From positions 5,332,001-5,396,000 of the forward strand of contig NZ_LT629772.1 of assembly GCF_900105385.1 (NCBI RefSeq): a DNA stretch of 64,000 nucleotides, given 5' to 3'. The DNA is from Microlunatus soli. Its GTDB lineage: Bacteria > Actinomycetota > Actinomycetes > Propionibacteriales > Propionibacteriaceae. Every line of letters begins with the position of its first letter. Position 1 is the stretch's first letter. A program made the position numbers and the translations under genes. The notes under the pieces are model-generated. The model worked only from the letters and a program-made list of their open reading frames with translations. It made no database searches and was not told where the DNA came from. This document shows, one piece after another, positions 9,417-17,717 of the stretch.

Positions 9417-10307
9417 TCAGCGTGGGTCGGGAAGGGGCAGCGTCGGGAGGTCGAGCTCGTGCTCGGCCCGGAAGCCGATCAGCTGCCGGGCCGGGGTCAG
9501 GTCGATCGGCACCTCGCGTCCGACGAACCGTCGGCACCGAGCTGCCTGCGGTGCAAACCGGCGCAGCAGGTCCTCGGTCGGATAGGGGGCGTTCGTCCGG
9601 TCTGCGGCGAGGAAGAACGCATGCGCACCGGTCGTCGACGCGATCAGGGCGAGCATGATCGCCCGGGCCGCGTCCCGGGTGTCCAGGTAGGACCAGCCCT
9701 CCCGCATCGCCAGACCGGGTTCGGCCCGGTTGTGATCGGCCTGGCGCTGCAGCGCCTCGGGGGCGTTGACGTGCGGGAACCGGAGGGTGACGATGTCGAT
9801 GCCCCAGTGCCGCCAGGCCATCTCCGAGGCCCGTTCGTCGTTGTACTTCGACAGCGAGTACCAGTCGCCGAGATCATGCGGGATCGCCGTGTCCAAAGGG
9901 AAGTAGGCCGGTGTCAACGGGTGGATGTTCTGCGGCAGCCCGTAGGCGTTGATGCTGCCGGCGACGACCGCCCGGGGCAGACCGAGGGCGCCGGCCTGTG
10001 CGAGCACATTGAAAGTGGAGACCACGTTGGTGGAGTAGACCTGGTACGGCGTCCCGAGGTCACGATGAGCCAGCGCGGCGAGATGCACGACCAACTCGAC
10101 ATCGGTCAACGCGCGGGCCACGTCGGCCTCGGAGGTGGTGTCGCCGACCAGGATCCGGTCGGCCGCCAGGCCGGGCAGCTCACGGTCGGACAGTGAGGTC
10201 ACCCGGGCACCGCAGTCGGTCAGCAGCCGGCAGGTCTGCTGACCGATCCGGCCGGAGCCGCCGGTGACCAGGATCCGTCGGCCGGACAGAGGTGAGTCGT
10301 CGGTCAT
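9417..10307 (-). CDS. NAD(P)-dependent epimerase/dehydratase-family oxidoreductase, uronate-dehydrogenase-like
   Basis: Extended short-chain dehydrogenase of 296 residues. It has an N-terminal dinucleotide-binding motif 'VTGGSGRIG' and an active-site 'YSLSK' (YxxxK), with a Ser-containing 'AGSINAYG' upstream of it. The size and pattern resemble bacterial uronate dehydrogenases, and the partner ManD-type dehydratase makes sugar-acid catabolism likely, but UDP-sugar epimerases share this fold. I chose the ATG at 10307 because the binding fold then starts at residue 10. A longer frame would overlap the upstream permease gene. Confidence 0.75.
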   Translation of the reverse strand: MTDDSPLSGRRILVTGGSGRIGQQTCRLLTDCGARVTSLSDRELPGLAADRILVGDTTSEADVARALTDVELVVHLAALAHRDLGTPYQVYSTNVVSTFNVLAQAGALGLPRAVVAGSINAYGLPQNIHPLTPAYFPLDTAIPHDLGDWYSLSKYNDERASEMAWRHWGIDIVTLRFPHVNAPEALQRQADHNRAEPGLAMREGWSYLDTRDAARAIMLALIASTTGAHAFFLAADRTNAPYPTEDLLRRFAPQAARCRRFVGREVPIDLTPARQLIGFRAEHELDLPTLPLPDPR

Positions 10308-10332
10308 CGGTTCGGCTGTGATCTTGTTGTCC

Positions 10333-11277
10333 TCATTCCTTGATGCCGCCCGCCATCCCGACACCGCGCAGGAACTGCTTCTGGAAGATCACGAACAGCA
10401 CCACCGGGATCAGCAGGGTCAGGAACAGTGCGCTCATCTGCAGATTGAGCGGAGCGTTCTTGGCGATCGCCGGCAAAGCGACCGAGATCGGCTGCAGTTG
10501 CGGGTCGGTGAGCACCAGCATCGGCCACAGGTAGTCCTTCCAGGACGCGACAACGGTCAGCAGCGCGACGACGCCGAGGATCGGTCGGGACAGCGGCAGG
10601 ATCAGGGAGCTGAAGATCCGTAGCGTGCTCGCGCCGTCGATCTTGGCAGCTTCGATCAGCTCACGGGGGATCGAGTCGAAGAATCTCTTGATCACCACCA
10701 CATTGAACGCATTAGCCGACTGTGGAAGCCAGACCGCCCAGAACGTGTTCTGCAGGCTGATGTGCAGCACCGGCAGGTCGAGCACGGTCATGTACAGCGG
10801 GACCAGCGACACCACGCCGGGCATGAACAGGGTCGCCAACACCGCGGCCGACAGCACCTTGCCCCACCGTGGGCGGAGCACGCTGAGCACGTAGGCCCCG
10901 GTGGTGCAGACGAAGAGCGTCGCGATCACGCTGCCGATCGCCAGCACGGCGGTGTTGCCGAGGTAGGAGCCGATCTCGACGTCGTTCCAGGCCCGTGGCA
11001 GATTGCCCCACTGGACACCGTGCGGCCACAGCCGCAACGGCGAGCCGATGATGTCCTGACTGGTCGACACCGACGACTTGAAGGACCACAGCAGCGGACC
11101 GAGCCCGGCGATCAGCAACGCGATCAAGATCAACACCTGGATCACGGTCAAGATCACCCGGACCGACGGCCGATTCCGGTCAGCGGCCGAGATCACCGTC
11201 CGTTCTGCCGTCTCCGTCGGCCGCCTCCGACGAGGGAGGGCACGGGAAGCCGTCGGCTCGGTTCGCAGCGTGGTCAT
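10333..11277 (-). CDS. Carbohydrate ABC transporter permease, MalG type (CUT1)
   Basis: Membrane subunit of 314 residues with about six helices and the EAA loop 'EAAKIDGASTLRIFSSLILP' that contacts the ATPase. The ATG at 11277 overlaps the MalF-type stop as ATGA. An ATG 12 nt further upstream is possible but would break that junction. No ATPase gene is present in the operon. Confidence 0.9.
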   Translation of the reverse strand: MTTLRTEPTASRALPRRRRPTETAERTVISAADRNRPSVRVILTVIQVLILIALLIAGLGPLLWSFKSSVSTSQDIIGSPLRLWPHGVQWGNLPRAWNDVEIGSYLGNTAVLAIGSVIATLFVCTTGAYVLSVLRPRWGKVLSAAVLATLFMPGVVSLVPLYMTVLDLPVLHISLQNTFWAVWLPQSANAFNVVVIKRFFDSIPRELIEAAKIDGASTLRIFSSLILPLSRPILGVVALLTVVASWKDYLWPMLVLTDPQLQPISVALPAIAKNAPLNLQMSALFLTLLIPVVLFVIFQKQFLRGVGMAGGIKE

Positions 11278-12248
11278 GACGTACCCCACTTCCGGGTGGC
11301 GAACTGGTAGACGATCGAGAGCAGACAGAGGAACAGCGCCAGCACCACACTGAGCGCGGTGGCTGCGCCGTAGTCACCATTGACGAAGGCGTAGTTGTAG
11401 ATCTTCAGCATCACCGTCTGGGTCGCGTTGTTCGGTCCGCCACCGGTGAACAGGTACGGCTCGGTGAACAGCTGGAAGGTGCCGATCAGCTGCAGCAACA
11501 TCATGATCAGGATGATGCCGCGCAGTTGTGGCAGGGTGATGTGCCAGATCCGGGACCAGATCCCGGCGCCGTCCATCTCGGCCGACTCGTACAGCTCGGA
11601 CCGGACGGTGGCCAACGCTGCCAGATAGATGATCGCGGTCGAGCCGGCACCGGCCCAGGTCGCCTCCAGCACGATCGACGGCATCGCCATCGTCTCGGAG
11701 TTCAACCACGGATAGGGGCCCAGCCCGAACCAGCCGAGGATCGAGTTGAAGATGCCGTTGCCGGACGGATCGTAGAAGAACTTCCACAACAGGATCGCGG
11801 CCACCGGCGGCACCACGGCCGGCAGGTAGGCCAGCACGTTGTACAACCACTTGTAGCCGCGCAACTCGTTGATGAAGATCGCCAACAGGATCGGCACCGG
11901 GAAGCCGAAGACCAAGGCCAGCAAGGCGAACCACGCCGTGTTCAGGGCTGCCCGGGGCAGCTCCGGATCGGCCAGCACATAGCTGAAGTTGGACAACCCC
12001 ACCCACTGCGGCAGAGCGACCAGATTGGTCTTCTGGAAGCTGAGCACCAGACCGCGGACGATCGGTCCCCAGGTGAAGTAGAGGAAGATCAACACGATCG
12101 GTACGGCGAAGACGACCGCACCCAGCCCGCCGCGGTGATACCACCGTGCGATGCTGAATCCACGCCGCCGTCGGGTGGGCAGTCCGGAGCCGTCGCCGGA
12201 TGCGGCGGAGCCGGTCGGTCGGACTGCCGCCGGTGTTTCGGTCGTCAT
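11274..12248 (-). CDS. Carbohydrate ABC transporter permease, MalF type (CUT1)
   Basis: Membrane subunit of 324 residues. A cytoplasmic Arg-rich N-terminus ('RRRRGFSIARW') precedes about six helices, and the EAA loop reads 'ESAEMDGAGIWSRIWHITLP'. The start overlaps the stop of the binding-protein gene as ATGA and the stop overlaps the MalG-type start, so three transporter genes are coupled. Confidence 0.9.
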   Translation of the reverse strand: MTTETPAAVRPTGSAASGDGSGLPTRRRRGFSIARWYHRGGLGAVVFAVPIVLIFLYFTWGPIVRGLVLSFQKTNLVALPQWVGLSNFSYVLADPELPRAALNTAWFALLALVFGFPVPILLAIFINELRGYKWLYNVLAYLPAVVPPVAAILLWKFFYDPSGNGIFNSILGWFGLGPYPWLNSETMAMPSIVLEATWAGAGSTAIIYLAALATVRSELYESAEMDGAGIWSRIWHITLPQLRGIILIMMLLQLIGTFQLFTEPYLFTGGGPNNATQTVMLKIYNYAFVNGDYGAATALSVVLALFLCLLSIVYQFATRKWGTS

Positions 12249-13645
12249 CGGGTCAGCTGCGGATCGATCTTCTTCGCCGCATCGGCCAGCAGCTTGTCGA
12301 TGTCGGCGTCCTGCTTGGTCAGCACCTGCTGAACCACCGGGTCCAACTGCTGATAGACCTGCTGGGCCTTGGTCCGAGGCTCAGGAATCAACGGCAGCTT
12401 CGACTCGGTGTAGCCACGGAAATTCTCCCGGGGCACGTTGATCTCGTCTTTGATCCAGCCGAGGTAGTTGTCGTAGGCCTGCTGGCTGACCGGCGGCAGC
12501 GACGGCGTGCCGACGGCATTTCCCGAAGCGGCGGAAGCCTTGGCGTTCTCGACGGCGGTCTGCTGGTCGAAGTACTGCTCCAGATCCATGAAGCGGATCC
12601 ACTTCACCGCTGCCAGCAGTTGCTCGGGGGAGGACTTGACGTTGATGAATTTGATCGAGCCACCGGTCAGGGTGCCGTGCTGCCCGCCGGCTTGGGGGAG
12701 GGCGCCCTCACCGAAGTCCGCCGGCTTCATGCCGTACAGGTGGGTGGCCTGGTCGTAGACGTCCGGGGCCTGCAGCATCATCCCGATCTTGCCGGCGGCG
12801 AAGTCCTGACGGATCTGATCCTGGTCGTAGAGGAACTGGCTGCCCATCGACTTGTCGGTCCAGCGCATGTCGTGCAGCAGTTGCAGGGATTCCCGGGCCG
12901 GGGCGTCGTTGATGGTGGTCTTGGTGCCGTCGGCGTTCTCGGCGGTGCCGCCCCGGCTGTAGGCCATCGTGGTGAGCATCCAGCCGCCGGTGTTGTTGGT
13001 GGTCAGCTGGGCATAGCCGGCCTTACCGGTCTTGTCGCTGATCGCCTTGGCGTCCTGGCGGACCTCGTCCCAGGTGGTCGGCGGCTTGTCCGGGTCGAGG
13101 CCGGCGGCGGCGAAGAGCTTCCGGTTGTAGGCGATGCCGACCGAGAACAGTCCGATCGGGACGGTGTAGACCCGACCTTGATCATCCTGGACGTTCTTCA
13201 ACGCCTCCTTGTTCAACTCGTCGTACATCCCGGTCTGCTTCAGGTACGGCGTGATGTCGGGGAGTTGGTGATTCTCGATCAGCGTCCGGCTCTCGGTCAG
13301 AGAGACGTTCATCACCGTGGGCAGGGTCCCCGAGGCCAGCCTCGCCTGCCAGGTCTGCGCCTGCCAGAACTCCGGCGTGGACTTGACGGTGATGTTGGGG
13401 TTGGCCTTCTCGAACTCGGCGACGCGTTTGGTGAAGTTCTTCAGGTCGGCCTTCTTGTCCGGTGTCGGCTTGTCTCCGACGGTGATCGTGACCTTGGCCT
13501 TCGGATCTGCTGTGGAGGTGGCCCCGCCGCCGGCTGCCGCGCCGTCGGATCGTGTCCCGCCGCCGGTGATGCCGGCGCAGGCGGGTAGCAGTGCGACCAA
13601 TCCGGCCGTCGCGGCCACCAGGGCTGCCTTGGCACCGTTCTTCAT
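12245..13645 (-). CDS. Extracellular sugar-binding lipoprotein (SBP family 1)
   Basis: First gene of the operon, 466 residues. A Sec-type lipoprotein signal ends in 'LLPAC' (lipobox, Cys about residue 23). The rest has the family-1 pattern, with 'FEKANPNITVKSTPEFWQAQ' and 'FAAGKIGMMLQAP' as landmarks. The protein captures a sugar outside the cell and hands it to the MalF/MalG-type permeases. The ATG has an AAAGGGG ribosome site. Co-transcription with ManD-like and dehydrogenase genes suggests a uronide or aldonate-generating sugar, by inference. Confidence 0.9.
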   Translation of the reverse strand: MKNGAKAALVAATAGLVALLPACAGITGGGTRSDGAAAGGGATSTADPKAKVTITVGDKPTPDKKADLKNFTKRVAEFEKANPNITVKSTPEFWQAQTWQARLASGTLPTVMNVSLTESRTLIENHQLPDITPYLKQTGMYDELNKEALKNVQDDQGRVYTVPIGLFSVGIAYNRKLFAAAGLDPDKPPTTWDEVRQDAKAISDKTGKAGYAQLTTNNTGGWMLTTMAYSRGGTAENADGTKTTINDAPARESLQLLHDMRWTDKSMGSQFLYDQDQIRQDFAAGKIGMMLQAPDVYDQATHLYGMKPADFGEGALPQAGGQHGTLTGGSIKFINVKSSPEQLLAAVKWIRFMDLEQYFDQQTAVENAKASAASGNAVGTPSLPPVSQQAYDNYLGWIKDEINVPRENFRGYTESKLPLIPEPRTKAQQVYQQLDPVVQQVLTKQDADIDKLLADAAKKIDPQLTR

Positions 13646-13679
13646 CGTTGAACCCCTTTGTCGACTGATGGGGGATCAA

Positions 13680-13708
13680 AATTAAAACCAAGAGTGTTAT
13701 TTAGTCAA
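13680..13708 (-). promoter_or_regulatory. Predicted promoter of the 13645-8081 operon
   Basis: On the minus strand TTGACT (13708-13703) is followed after 17 bp by TTAATT (13685-13680), a good match to -35/-10 hexamers, and ends 34 bp before the binding-protein start codon. The stretch is unusually AT-rich for this window. ROK regulators bind AT-rich inverted repeats, so this is also where the ROK protein is most likely to act. Confidence 0.6.
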
Positions 13709-13736
13709 GGCCGCCCGATGTGTCGACCGGAAGCAT

Positions 13737-13770
13737 CTTCGGCCGCAGCCGAGGGTGGCTGCGGCCGAAG
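13737..13770 (-). terminator. Intrinsic-type hairpin downstream of the quinone reductase gene
   Basis: A perfect 14-bp stem (CTTCGGCCGCAGCC at 13737-13750 paired with 13757-13770) closes a 6-nt loop, 34 bp past the stop of the 13804-14697 gene. There is no U-tract, as is common in GC-rich actinobacteria. It separates the reductase transcript from the sugar operon promoter. Confidence 0.7.
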
Positions 13771-13803
13771 GTGCCGGGTCGGGCGAGTCGACTCGGGGGG
13801 CGA

Positions 13804-14697
13804 TTACTCGACGGTGAGGATGATCTTGCCCCGGACGTGGCCGGCTTCGCTGTATTCCTGGGCCGCGGCCGCCTCGGCCAGCGGGTAGCGCCGATCCACC
13901 GGGATGTCGAAGTCGGGTGTGCGGGCAGCCTCGGCGAAGGCCGCCGGTGCATCCGAGCTCGAGCTGGACACCTGGGCCCCGAGTCCGGGTGCGGTGAAGT
14001 CGGCGATCGACAACACCTTCGCCGGATCGCCGGTGAGCTTGATCAGCTCCGGCAGGACGCCGGCACCGGAGATGTCGAGCGCGGCGTCGACGCCGTTCGG
14101 AGCGACCGCGGCGACCCGGTCGACCAGGCCGTCCCCGTAGACGACCGGGATGGCCCCGAGGTCGGTCAGATAGTCCTGATTGGCCGGGCCCGCGGTTCCG
14201 ATCACGGTCGCGCCACGGGCAACGGCGAGTCGAACGGTCGCGGTACCCACTCCGCCGGCGGCCCCGCTCACCAGCACGGTCTGGCCGGACCCGATGCCGA
14301 GTTGATCAAGAATCCGGACCGCGGTCTCGACTGCAGATCCCCAGCCCGCCGCGGACTCGACCGAGATGCCGGACGGAATCGGCGCCCAGGCCGACAGCAC
14401 TGCCTGCTCGGCATAGGTGGAACGGCCGGTCCCGTACACCTGGTCGCCGACCGCGAGGTCGGTCACGCCCTCGCCGATCGCGGTCACGGTCCCGGCAGCG
14501 TCGAAGCCGAGTCCGGCCGGGAACTGCAGCGGGATCTGCTCGGCCATCAGGCCGCGCCGGATCTTCCAGTCGATAGGATTCACGCCGGCGGCGGCGACGT
14601 CGATCACGATCTCGCCGGCGGCCGGCCGTGGTGTGTCGACCTCGGTGACCTGCAGTACGTCCGGGTTGCCATAGCTGTCGAACTGGATGGCCTTCAT
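13804..14697 (-). CDS. NADP-dependent quinone oxidoreductase (zinc-free MDR, zeta-crystallin type)
   Basis: Medium-chain dehydrogenase/reductase of 297 residues, starting 'MKAIQFDSYGNPDVL'. It shows an N-terminal GroES-like domain and a Rossmann motif 'GAAGGVGTATVRLAVARGA'. The zinc-ligand cysteines of alcohol dehydrogenases are absent. Such enzymes reduce quinones or enones with NADPH. The start ATG has an AGGAGG ribosome site. A longer open frame upstream is only the antisense of the MarR gene. It is divergent from that MarR gene with a 57-bp gap. Confidence 0.88.
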   Translation of the reverse strand: MKAIQFDSYGNPDVLQVTEVDTPRPAAGEIVIDVAAAGVNPIDWKIRRGLMAEQIPLQFPAGLGFDAAGTVTAIGEGVTDLAVGDQVYGTGRSTYAEQAVLSAWAPIPSGISVESAAGWGSAVETAVRILDQLGIGSGQTVLVSGAAGGVGTATVRLAVARGATVIGTAGPANQDYLTDLGAIPVVYGDGLVDRVAAVAPNGVDAALDISGAGVLPELIKLTGDPAKVLSIADFTAPGLGAQVSSSSSDAPAAFAEAARTPDFDIPVDRRYPLAEAAAAQEYSEAGHVRGKIILTVE

Positions 14698-14754
14698 GGG
14701 TACCTCCTGGTTGACGACGAATTGCTTCGATACCGCAACAACTAGGATGAGGGG
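14698..14754. promoter_or_regulatory. Shared divergent promoter region, quinone reductase / MarR
   Basis: The 57 bp between the two divergent start codons must hold both promoters and the likely MarR site. A short inverted repeat TTGC-N9-GCAA at 14722-14738 is the only candidate operator I see, and it is weak. Confidence 0.35.
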
Positions 14755-15288
14755 ATGGCTATTCCCGATCGTGCGAAATTGGGTCGCGAAGTCACGCCCC
14801 GGGAACTGGCCGTTTGGCATCAGCTGATCCGCGTCGTCGGCACGGCGGGCGATCTGCTGGACGAACAGCTCCGCGACATCGCCGGTGTCACCATTGCAGA
14901 GTTCCTGATCCTGAACCGGTTGAACAGCGCAGACGCGGGGACGATGACGATGACCGATCTGGCCGACGGTCAAGCCGCCTCGCGCAGCGGGATGACTCAT
15001 CGGGTGGACAAGCTCGAGAAGCTCGGTCTGGTCCGTCGCCGGACCTCGGCCGCCGACGAGCGAGCCCGAGAGGTGACGCTGACCGATGCCGGCCGGGAGC
15101 GGGTGGCCGAGCTGGCACCACATCACCGGCGCCTGCTCCGGCATCTGATCTTCGACCAACTCGGCTCAGACGACCTCGATGACCTCGAGACCCTGCTCGG
15201 CCGGCTCAGCGCCCACCTGGACACCGCCCCGCCTCGCTCGGTCCGTCGCCGCAACAGCCGAGCACACCGCGTCGCCGAAGGGTCCTGA
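14755..15288 (+). CDS. MarR family transcriptional regulator
   Basis: Winged-helix regulator of 177 residues with the MarR pattern: 'MTDLADGQAASRSGMTHRVDKLEKLGLVRR' across the recognition helix and wing, then 'DERAREVTLTDAGRE'. MarR proteins usually repress a neighbouring gene and release it on binding phenolic or oxidant ligands, so the divergent quinone reductase is the obvious target. The Arg-rich C-terminus ends inside a palindromic repeat that contains the stop codon. Confidence 0.9.
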   Translation: MAIPDRAKLGREVTPRELAVWHQLIRVVGTAGDLLDEQLRDIAGVTIAEFLILNRLNSADAGTMTMTDLADGQAASRSGMTHRVDKLEKLGLVRRRTSAADERAREVTLTDAGRERVAELAPHHRRLLRHLIFDQLGSDDLDDLETLLGRLSAHLDTAPPRSVRRRNSRAHRVAEGS

Positions 15289-15330
15289 GCCTGCCGAAGG
15301 ATCGGGAGATGACCCTTCGACAAGCTCAGG
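15284..15330. repeat. Imperfect inverted repeat (CCTGAGC..CGAAGG type) between convergent genes
   Basis: CCTGAGCCTGCCGAAGG (15284-15300) and CCTTCGACAAGCTCAGG (15314-15330) pair at 15 of 17 positions around a 13-nt loop. The motif resembles an intergenic palindrome common in high-GC genomes. It begins inside the last codons of the MarR gene, whose TGA stop is part of the repeat. It may act as a two-way terminator between the MarR gene and the gene ending at 15373. Confidence 0.7.
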
Positions 15331-15333
15331 GAT

Positions 15334-15370
15334 CTTGTGAGGGGCCAGGGACCTTGTGAGGGGGCCAGGG
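15334..15370. repeat. Tandem duplication of a 17/18-bp unit
   Basis: CTTGTGAGGGGCCAGGG (15334-15350) is repeated as CTTGTGAGGGGGCCAGGG (15353-15370) with one extra G. The tandem copies fill the space between the palindrome and the stop codon of the convergent gene. No function is apparent. Confidence 0.6.
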
Positions 15371-15372
15371 GC

Positions 15373-16830
15373 CTAGACGTCGTTGGGCTTGGTGTATTCG
15401 GCGGTGACGGCGTCCAGGATCCGGGCCGGTCGGTCGTCGTCGAAGACGTCGACCCGGGCGACGATCGGTCCGCCGGAGGACGCAGTGCGCCAGGCGGTCC
15501 GATCCTCGAACCCGGGATCCGGGATGGTCAGACCGATCGCTTCGAGGTTGTCCAGACCGAGGTCGAAGCTGGAGTCCTTGACGTCCCGCAGCGCGGTGAC
15601 CCGGAAGGACAGCGTGGCGCCGGACTTGCCGAGCAGCGCCGCGGACACGTCGAACTGCCCCTGTTCGGAGTGGCCTTGCGCCCACAGTCCGAGCCAGGTC
15701 GCGTCGTGCAGATCGGCGCGCCAGACCAGGGCACCGTCGAGCAGCACCTGCAGCACGAAGTCTCCGCGATCCGGGGTGCGCCAGAGCTCGATGATCTTGG
15801 ACCACCAGAAGGACAGTTCGTGCCGGGCGGAGCTGGGGTCGACCTCGACTCGGCAGGACAGCTCGGCCCAGGTGCCGGCCGGCATCGGACGATGGGAGGA
15901 GGCGATGCTGCCGCGGCCGTCGCCGTACATCGAACGGCGTTCATTGGCGATGGTCGGCGCGCCGTCGACCTGGAGACCGTACGCGACGACGCCGAGGATC
16001 TCTCCGCGTGCCGTCGCCTCCAGGGCGTAGCGGACGGCGGTGCCGACGTAATCCTGATGCGGCGCGGAAACGCCGTCCAGGAAGCGTCCGGCGTAGACCA
16101 GGAAGATCACCGCGAGGTCATGATCGGCGGCAGCGGAGGTGACCGCAGCGATGTCGGCGGGTGCCGAGTCGGCGACCAGGGTGTTGACGTTGGGACCGTC
16201 CAGGAACGGATAGATGATGCCGTCGATGAAGGGCGCGTACCGGCTCAGGAACTCCGGCGACGTGGCCGACTCGTAGTAGGCGCAGGTGAAGAAGGCCAGC
16301 TGTGGGTTGATCGCCTGCTGCGCCTGTCTGATCCGGCTCAGGTAGTCGGCGGTGAACACGGTCGCGTTGTCGCCGACGTCGAAGTCGTCGATCGCCCATC
16401 CGGTGAGCGCCGGATAGCTCAGCGACAGGGTCGCGAACTCGCGGGCCCAGGCCTCGAAATCCAACAGGTACGGGCGTGACGCCCGACCCCAGTCGAAGGT
16501 CTCGGTCGGCGGCACGATGTAGGGCAGCACCTGGATGCCGGCCTGTTGGGCGGCCGGCGCGAACTCCAGTCGCAGATCGTCCCAGTCGGTCGGGGAGTCC
16601 CAGATGCCGAAGAAGTAGTGATTGGCGCCGATCTCCTGCAGCATGGCGATCGTGGCCGGTGTGTCGACGTGTCGGTAGCCGTCGGCACGGGCGGTGGACT
16701 CCCTGATCCAGCCACCCACGGTGTTGCCGCCGGGCAGGGCCGACCGCATCCCGCCGTGGGGCAGCAGTCCGGTCAGGTCGTCGACCCGGTAGCGCTGTGG
16801 CCGGGTGGCGTCGTTCATCGGTGTGATCAT
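15373..16830 (-). CDS. Unrecognised TIM-barrel-like protein with C-terminal beta-sandwich, in a sugar importer operon
   Basis: A 485-residue soluble protein without a signal peptide. The first 300 residues alternate strands and helices as in a glycoside-hydrolase barrel ('ANHYFFGIWDSPTDWDDLRLEF', 'LTGWAIDDFDVGDN' with a D-D-x-D acidic cluster, 'AFFTCAYYES', 'FIDGIIYPFLDGPN'). The last 150 residues look like a carbohydrate-binding beta-sandwich ('FVLQVLLDGALVWRADLHD'). I do not recognise the family. A cytoplasmic glycosidase acting on the imported sugar is the simplest guess. The ATG at 16830 overlaps the permease stop as ATGA. Confidence 0.7.
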   Translation of the reverse strand: MITPMNDATRPQRYRVDDLTGLLPHGGMRSALPGGNTVGGWIRESTARADGYRHVDTPATIAMLQEIGANHYFFGIWDSPTDWDDLRLEFAPAAQQAGIQVLPYIVPPTETFDWGRASRPYLLDFEAWAREFATLSLSYPALTGWAIDDFDVGDNATVFTADYLSRIRQAQQAINPQLAFFTCAYYESATSPEFLSRYAPFIDGIIYPFLDGPNVNTLVADSAPADIAAVTSAAADHDLAVIFLVYAGRFLDGVSAPHQDYVGTAVRYALEATARGEILGVVAYGLQVDGAPTIANERRSMYGDGRGSIASSHRPMPAGTWAELSCRVEVDPSSARHELSFWWSKIIELWRTPDRGDFVLQVLLDGALVWRADLHDATWLGLWAQGHSEQGQFDVSAALLGKSGATLSFRVTALRDVKDSSFDLGLDNLEAIGLTIPDPGFEDRTAWRTASSGGPIVARVDVFDDDRPARILDAVTAEYTKPNDV

Positions 16831-17717
16831 CCCTTCATCGCCCCGGTGGTCAGGCCGGAGAGGAAGTAGCGTTGGAAGGCGAAGAACAGCAGCGCCATCG
16901 GCACCACGCTGAGCACGGTGGCTGCGGTCAGGTTACTGATGCTGTCGACGAACTCGGTGTTGGTCGTCGCGAGTCCGACGGTGAGGGTCTTCAGGCTGTC
17001 GGATTGGATCACCAGCAGCGGCCAGATGAAGCCGTTCCAGTTGGCGACGAAGGTGAGGATTGCCAGGATCGCCATCGGCTGCAGGCACAGTGGGGTGACG
17101 ATCCGCAGGAAGATCGTCGGGTGGCTGGTCCCGTCGATCCGGGCCGCCTCCAGGATCTCGTCGGGGATACCTCGCATGAACTGGCGGAGCAGGAAGACCC
17201 CGATCGGGCCGGACAACCCGGGCAGGATCAGGCCGGCATAGGTGTCGATCAGCCCGAGGCTGTTGGCCAGCAGGTAGGTCGGCACCAGCGTGACCGAGAA
17301 GGGCAGCATCATGGTGCTCAACAGCACCAGGAAGAGGCCGGTCCGGCCACGGAAGTCGATCTTGGAGAAGGCGTACGCCGCCAGCATGTCCACGATCAGC
17401 ACCAACGCCGTGGAGACGACGCAGACGAACAGGGTGTTGAACAACCACTGCGGCACGGTGCCGAGCGCGAACAGGTCGCGGTAGGCCCGCACCGTCCAGC
17501 CGCGGATCCCGAAGGTCAGGTCGGAGAAGGTGCGGACGTCGTGGAACGAGGCGATGATGATCAACGCGATCGGCACCACGCAGACCAACATCACGATGAT
17601 CGCGATCAGTTGCAGGATTCCCTGCTGCCACCAGCGCAGTCGGCCCAGGCGCGGCCGTCGTGCGCGAACCGTCGCCGTCACGTCGAAGCCGTCGGGGACG
17701 CCGATCTCGGTGCTCAT
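16827..17717 (-). CDS. Carbohydrate ABC transporter permease, MalG type (CUT1)
   Basis: Membrane subunit of 296 residues, about six helices, EAA loop 'EAARIDGTSHPTIFLRIVTP'. The ATG at 17717 overlaps the upstream permease stop as ATGA. A longer frame adds about 40 residues of unlikely sequence. It pairs with the 17714-18655 product. Confidence 0.9.
   Translation of the reverse strand: MSTEIGVPDGFDVTATVRARRPRLGRLRWWQQGILQLIAIIVMLVCVVPIALIIIASFHDVRTFSDLTFGIRGWTVRAYRDLFALGTVPQWLFNTLFVCVVSTALVLIVDMLAAYAFSKIDFRGRTGLFLVLLSTMMLPFSVTLVPTYLLANSLGLIDTYAGLILPGLSGPIGVFLLRQFMRGIPDEILEAARIDGTSHPTIFLRIVTPLCLQPMAILAILTFVANWNGFIWPLLVIQSDSLKTLTVGLATTNTEFVDSISNLTAATVLSVVPMALLFFAFQRYFLSGLTTGAMKG

Noticed and set aside
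14698-15159. N-terminal extension of the quinone reductase frame
   Set aside because: It runs antisense through the MarR gene; the conserved N-terminus and an AGGAGG site mark the start at 14697.
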